Positions 58,681-64,000 of a stretch of 64,000 nt of DNA are shown in pieces. The stretch's first letter is position 1; every line of letters starts with the position of its first letter. The notes below the pieces were generated by a model that worked only from the letters and a program-made list of their open reading frames with translations, ran no database searches and was not told the origin of the DNA. Source of the DNA: Neoechinorhynchus agilis (taxonomy: Eukaryota > Acanthocephala); the NCBI GenBank assembly GCA_051530055.1, contig CM121342.1, forward strand, positions 2,976,001-3,040,000, in the 5' to 3' direction. Made by a program: the position numbers and the translations under genes.

Positions 58681-59591
58681 AATTGTCGATGCATGCAACA
58701 CAAATACATGATATCGACTTTACAAATCTGGAATGACAGAAAACCACACATTTTTTGTATTTGTTTGATCAGTATCGATTAGTTAGTTCGACCAAAAGTG
58801 ACACTTCATGTCTTAATCTCTCGCAAAATTCATAATTGTTGAGAAATCTATCGCCACCGATAGTTGTATATGTTATTAAGAACGGAAAAAATGAAACTTT
58901 ACTAATTGAGCACTAAAAGAGATTTAAAAGAATAATCTTATAAATAGGAAACATGCAATATTCTTAGCTTTTGATGTGCTAAAAAAATCACCCTTTGTTC
59001 TAAAAGCATGTTGCTCATTTGCTCAATAAATTGTGAACGAAAAGCAGAAAAATGTCTTTGTCAAAAAAATAAGACTAGTAGAATTTTGCACTGGATCATA
59101 AAAAACTATTTTAATAATCGAGAGTATTCAGATCGAAATTCCGCTATATGAAAAGGATGAAGTAAAATGAACAGCGGCAATATTTGTTTTGCAATGAGAA
59201 AACGTAATGCTTGCTTATCGCATAAAAATTAAATGGATTTATTAGATCTGATTGCCGAAGCATCGGATTTAATAAATCTTTTTAATTTTTACGCCATAAA
59301 CAATCAATCAGTAAAATGTAAAAAATGTTAAAATTTCGGTCAACCTTAAAAGTGGTTCTTTAAAAGTCGATATTAGCGCAAAAGATATATAAAAACATAC
59401 ATTATATAGGTTTCGGCACAGTATTAGGTTTCGTTTTTAACAAATACAAAAAAATATTCAAAACGCACTACATCTAGACTAGCAGAAATTCTTCGACAAT
59501 CGAGCATTTTCGTGACAACCTCAACAGTCGAAAAGTTCAAGGTTCTGCAAAAAAAACGCAATTCGATATGGCAAACGCGAAAAAAAAACTC
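58681..59591. other. Intergenic with a mini-MITE
   Basis: 59218-59305 is a shortened MITE-A derivative: CGCATAAAAATTAAATGGA... faces ...TTTTTAATTTTTACGCC, with almost no centre left. The rest is AT-rich without genes. Confidence 0.5.
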
Positions 59592-61611
59592 TCAAAGTTC
59601 ATCTTTAGAATCCCACTCGTAAATCGACACAAAAACTGACTTGTCCCCATTGATGTCCCTTTGTCTTTTAACAAAGGCGGAAAATGACGAAAAACAGTTA
59701 AGAATTGCTTGTGAGCATTTCGGTGAACTAAGAATGTACAAGTCCATTTGAGGATAATCCCGAGGGTATTTGTAAATTGTCACCTAAACGATTTATAGCA
59801 CTTTAAGAGGAACAAAAACATTTTCTCACCTGAGGTAAGAACTCTCTAAAGCTCTCAGAATCGTAATCGGAATCTGAGGCAATGAAAAGTGACTTTATTC
59901 CGGTCTTTTTTAGGACTTGTTGTACCTTTATTAAAATTTCTTGATTTGCAAGACCACCAAAAAGCCATACACCTTTTCAATTAAAATCTCAAATGGTGGT
60001 GAACATACGGATTGATTCAATGTCTTATCATTATCGTATCCAAAGCATTGAGCAGATGAGAACAATTGTTTCATGTTAAACTTTTTGAGCATTTCACACG
60101 CTCTTATCTTCGTGGGAAAACGAAACGGTATTGGTAATTTGAAAATGTTGCTCGATATCGACTATCAGGAAATTTTATATCAGTGTAAAGAAAGGAATCC
60201 ATAAAAAGAATTATTAACTATTGCATCTGAACATTGAGCGGCAACATTGTAGCTGGAGTTAAAAAAAATCGCACCAAAAAACATTTCGTGACAAAAACAA
60301 AAGATCCACGATTGGTTTAATGTCTCAAATTTGTTCGTTTATGCAAAACTTTATAATACTCGGAATGAAAAATAAAATTTTGAGAATTTGAGCACAGAAT
60401 GTGTACTTACAAAATCTGATCCATTGCGCAAATGCAGTCCGATATAAGGCTGATTAATATTTCCAATAAATTCTTCACCTTCTTCACGAATACTTTTAGA
60501 CCAATCGAGATATCTTTGAAGGTGGATATTCTGTTGTGCGATTGGGAACGGAGCAGGTGCACCAACAAATGCAATGACCGGATACTTTTCATTTGAGTAT
60601 CTTAAGTTAGATTTAAACACTTTTTAGCGCTTGTTTACGTCTTACTTGATTTTCCATTTATCACTTTGATGATAGGACAATGGTTTATAAAATTCATCGC
60701 GAACAAAATCGACATTGATGGAGTTCCAATAAGATTTAAATGGTTCGCCGTCTTTTGCGGCGCATGTACGACGGTCTCGCGAACGGGAATCGTAGCAGAA
60801 CACTAAATGAGAATCGATGATGTTATAAAGCGTAGAAATTCCCACAAAACCCGTTGATTTTCTTAGGAACTTAAGAAATTACGAAACAAACCATCTATCG
60901 AATATTATATTACAAATATTGATGAAAAAATATCTTGTATCTTTTAGAAAGATTCATTCATTTCTGTGTACCTGTCCGCTCATTGTTTGGCCAAATTTGA
61001 GGTGCAATATCTTGCATAAACTCAGTTGTTGAAACTGCATCTACATACTGCTTTATCGTCTCAGTTTTGAAGAATGTCTCAAATGGACAATGGTACTAAG
61101 CATAAAAATGTTTTCATGAATTCTTAGTTTAATCTAACCGTGCCAGGCCAATTTGGCAACACAAGTGTTCGATTGATTCTTCGAGAAAAATCCATTGTGC
61201 CAAGAAATTGCTCTACCTGGTTTCCCATTCGTCCTAATTGGCAAAAAGCGGCACTTATTGTTTTCTTTAAAAAAATTCATACCCATACAAGGACAAAATA
61301 AAAGGTAACCTTTACAAAGCAGTGATCACCAAACATTCGTTTCAATGCAAACGTGATTTTCCTAGTAAATTTTTTCGACAAAAATTTCCCCCAAAAAAGT
61401 TAAATAATGCATAGCTTAGATTTAGAACAAAAGTGCATTTTCAGGGCAATAATTTCAAGAATATTCTATCCCACGAATTGATCGATCCATTTAGAGCAAC
61501 TATATGATGTTTGAAATAGTATCAATGAAAACTATATTGATCGCCGTAAATTCCGAGTAAGAAGACGAGTCCAAACACAACCCAAAAAGATGACCACTGC
61601 TCCACTTCCAT
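59592..61611 (-). CDS. POFUT1: GDP-fucose protein O-fucosyltransferase 1
   Basis: ER enzyme that adds O-fucose to EGF repeats of Notch and others. Start at 61611: MEVEQWSSFWVVFGLVFLLG, a signal peptide. A GT-AG intron joins in phase to YLLFCPCMG, then RMGNQVEQFLGTMDFSRRIN (family: CPCMGRFGNQADHFLG). Further exons give TCAAKDGEPFKSYWN, FVGAPAPFPIAQQNIHLQRY, the GDP-fucose site YIGLHLRNGSDF, FSSAQCFGYDN, LFIASDSDYDSESF, and DLYILSSPKCSQA with CFSSFSAFVKRQRD. The protein ends SKDEL, a classical ER-retention signal, where vertebrate POFUT1 has RDEF. All conserved blocks are present. Upstream lies DSCC1 in the same orientation, about 100 bp away. Confidence 0.95.
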
Positions 61612-61715
61612 CAACCGCATAAACTACAACATTTACGATAGCTAACGCCGGGAACAATGTCGAAAATGCATTCATCTACAATACAAAAAAATTACACAAA
61701 TAATAAAGACATAGC

Positions 61716-62155
61716 TCATGTTTTCCTCTTTCGATAGAAGACTTTATCATTTACAGTGTATACATGAGTGTACTTCATTAGAGTTTTCTTAAGAGCTTCT
61801 TCGGTGCCTTCGAAATCTTCAACGTAAGGCGATAACTCATCGTAAGACAATGCTCGTTTCACTTCGAACAGAATATCGATTCGTTCCTGTACATTGTGAG
61901 GAAGATCAAATTTATCCATATAATATATTGACCGCTTGTCTTCGGACAATAGAGCGAATCCATTCAAAATAGAGAGCTCAGGAACCAAACCTTGGGGTAA
62001 AATACTTTCCCACACTTGCAGAAATTCCTTAATCAGCATACTCTTAACGTGCCGAAGAACGCTTATTGCGAACGATCGCTTAATGGTTTTTTCAAAATCC
62101 ACAAATAATGTTGATACCATCGATTGAATGAAGTCTTCTATCTCGGGCATTTCCT
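61716..62155 (-). CDS. DSCC1: Sister chromatid cohesion protein DCC1, C-terminal exon(s)
   Basis: DSCC1 is a subunit of the CTF18-RFC PCNA loader acting in cohesion. The visible frame ends ...YTVNDKVFYRKRKT-stop at 61716. Segments EFLQVWESILPQGL, LNGFALLSEDKRSIYYMDKF, DLPHNVQERIDILFEVKRAL and YDELSPYVEDFEGTEEALKK match the C-terminal winged-helix region of DCC1 (VWQQSVPEGM, LKGLALVD, DLPEDNQERFNSLF, DIAPYIQDL). Only about 146 of the expected roughly 390 residues are here. The frame runs back to a plausible acceptor GGTACATTGACAG at about 62156. Upstream coding exons are not between here and 62296, where a tandem array begins. They are probably beyond the right edge, or the gene is truncated. 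Confidence 0.85.
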
Positions 62156-62295
62156 CTGTCAATGTACCGGTACATTTGTATTATGCCATTTTTCAACTTA
62201 AAGTGATCTTTGGAGCACTACGTTACGGAATCATGAGATTCCTCAACATAAATAGTTTTTGGGTCGAACTTTGTGAAATTATCGGACAGAGACAC

Positions 62296-64000
62296 AAAAC
62301 CGTAATTTTTTGTCAAAATATTAAAATAGCAATATAGCAGTGGTATTCCACGCTTCGATCCTGAATAAAGCTATGCTTTTTGTTGCAATTTAATTTAAAA
62401 CAAGGAAAACCGTAATTTTTTGTCAAAATATTGAAATTGCAATATAGGAGTGGTATTCCACGCTTTGATTCTCAATAAAGCTAAGCTTTTGTTGCAATTT
62501 AATTTAAAACAAGGAAAACCGTAATTTTTTGTCAAAATATTAAAATTGAAATATAGGAGTGGTATTCCACGCTTTGATCATCAATAAAGATAAGCTTTTG
62601 TTGCAATTTAATTTAAAACAAGGAAAACCGTAATTTTTGTCAAAATATTAAAATTGCAATATAGGAGTGGTATTCCAAGTTTTGATCATCAATAAAGCTA
62701 AGCTTTTGTTGCAATTTAATTTAAAACAAGGAAAACCGTAATTTTTTGTCAAAATATTAAAATTGCAATATAGGAGTGGTATTCCACGCTTTGATTCTCA
62801 ATAAAGCTAAGCTTTTGTTGCAATTTAATTTAAAACAAGGAAAACCGTAATTTTTTGTCAAAATATTAAAATATCAATATAGGAGTGGTATTCCACGCTT
62901 TGATCATCAATAAAGATAAGCTTTTGTTGCAATTTAATTTAAAACAAGGAAAACCGTAATTTTTTGTCAAAATATTAAAATTGCAATATAGGAGCGGTAT
63001 TCCACGCTTTGATTCTCAATAAAGCTAAGCTTTTGTTGCAATTTAATTTAAAACAAGGAAAACCGTAATTTTTGTCAAAATATTAAAATTGCAATATAGG
63101 AGTGGTATTCCAAGTTTTGATCATCAATAAGGGTAAACTTTTGATGTAGTTCAATTTAAAACAAGGAAAACCGTAATTTTTTGTCAAAATATTAAAATTG
63201 CAATATAGGAGTGGTATTCCAAGTTTTGATCATCAATAAGGGTAAACTTTTGATGTAGTTCAATTTAAAACAAGGAAAACCGTAATTTTTTGTCAAAATA
63301 TTAAAATTGCAATATAGGAGTGGTATTCCACGCTTTGATCCTCAATAAAGCTAAGCTTTTGTTGCAATTTAATTTAAAACAAGGAAAACCGTAATTTTTT
63401 GTCAAAATATTAAAATATAAATATAGGAGTGGTATTCCAAGTTTTGATCATCAATAAGGGTAAACTTTTGATGTAGTTCAATTTAAAACAAGGAAAACCG
63501 TAATTTTTGTCAAAATATTAAAATTGCAATATAGGAGTGGTATTCCACGCTTTGATCCTCAATAAAGCTAAGCTTTTGTTGCAATTTAATTTAAAACAAG
63601 GAAAACCGTAATTTTTTGTCAAAATATTAAAATTGCAATATAGGAGTGGTATTCCACGCTTTGATCCTCAATAAAGCTAAGCTTTTGTTGCAATTTAATT
63701 TAAAACAAGGAAAACCGTAATTTTTTGTCAAAATATTAAAATATCAATATAGGAGTGGTATTCCACGCTTTGATCATCAATAAAGATAAGCTTTTGTTGC
63801 AATTTAATTTAAAACAAGGAAAACCGTAATTTTTTGTCAAAATATTAAAATTGCAATATAGGAGCGGTATTCCACGCTTTGATTCTCAATAAAGCTAAGC
63901 TTTTGTTGCAATTTAATTTAAAACAAGGAAAACCGTAATTTTTTGTCAAAATATTAAAATATAAATATAGGAGTGGTATTCCAAGTTTTGATCATCAATA
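62296..64000. repeat. Tandem array, about 110-bp unit, at least 15 copies, continues past window
   Basis: AAAACCGTAATTTTT recurs every 109-110 bp from 62296 (62406, 62515 and so on) to the end. Two subtypes alternate irregularly: one with CACGCTTTGAT...AAGCTTTTGTTGCAATTT, the other with CAAGTTTTGATCATCAATAAGGGTAAACTTTTGATGTAG. Most units contain an AATAAAG. The first unit, at the DSCC1 side, is the most diverged. The array probably lies inside a DSCC1 intron or marks its truncation. Confidence 0.95.

Overview
The window reads as nuclear DNA of a compact-genome animal (an invertebrate). The coding genes are metazoan housekeeping, ciliary and secretory genes: cytosolic aspartyl-tRNA synthetase, METTL5, APC/C subunit CDC23, TBCK, the axonemal AAA protein IQCA1/DRC11, POFUT1, DSCC1, alpha-carbonic anhydrase, an RPB12-like RNA polymerase subunit, a DD3-3-family secreted protein, a class V aminotransferase and a long LRR protein. 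Most introns are tiny (41-58 nt, GT-AG, often ending TTTAG or ATAG). The presence of DRC11 argues for motile cilia or flagella, and so against nematodes and mites. I cannot name the species. Appendicularian, orthonectid, rotifer and dinophilid-like genomes all have introns of this kind.

Layout. 1-5.2 kb: 3' end of a kelch gene, LINE and repeat debris, an RPB12-like gene, and a tRNA-derived SINE between 45-bp direct repeats. 5.3-7.8 kb: an LRR gene with about one exon per repeat (- strand). 8-15 kb: repeat-rich DNA with a carbonic anhydrase gene (-), a MITE and a second SINE. 15.5-19.5 kb: METTL5, a Penelope-like element remnant and DARS1 (+). 19.5-23.6 kb: a 318-bp tandem array lying between the convergent 3' ends of DARS1 and CDC23. 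23.8-27.6 kb: CDC23 (-). 28.9-31 kb: a 147-bp tandem array. 31.7-38 kb: two orphan genes and transposon debris. 38.3-45.7 kb: TBCK and IQCA1 (both -). 47-52.5 kb: a young segmental rearrangement with a perfect 162-bp inverted repeat giving two divergent secreted or membrane proteins the same start. 52.9-55.8 kb: class V aminotransferase (+). 56.6-62.2 kb: DD3-3, POFUT1 and the DSCC1 3' part (all -). 62.3-64 kb: a 110-bp tandem array running off the edge.

Most interesting signal. Three times, a terminal-inverted-repeat element sits inside conserved coding sequence, flanked by an exact target-site duplication. Removing the element plus one duplication restores the reading frame and an ungapped family alignment. 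The cases are a 783-bp hAT-type element with an 8-bp duplication in CDC23, a 1.1-kb TA-fl anked element also in CDC23, and a 56-bp TA-flanked element in the aminotransferase. With all three gaps removed CDC23 reads as 593 residues, against 597 in human as I recall it. No GT-AG pair fits these three gaps, while the neighbouring ordinary introns are canonical. The simplest reading is transposon-derived, non-canonically spliced introns. A transcript would decide. All identifications are from memory of the families; no search was run.
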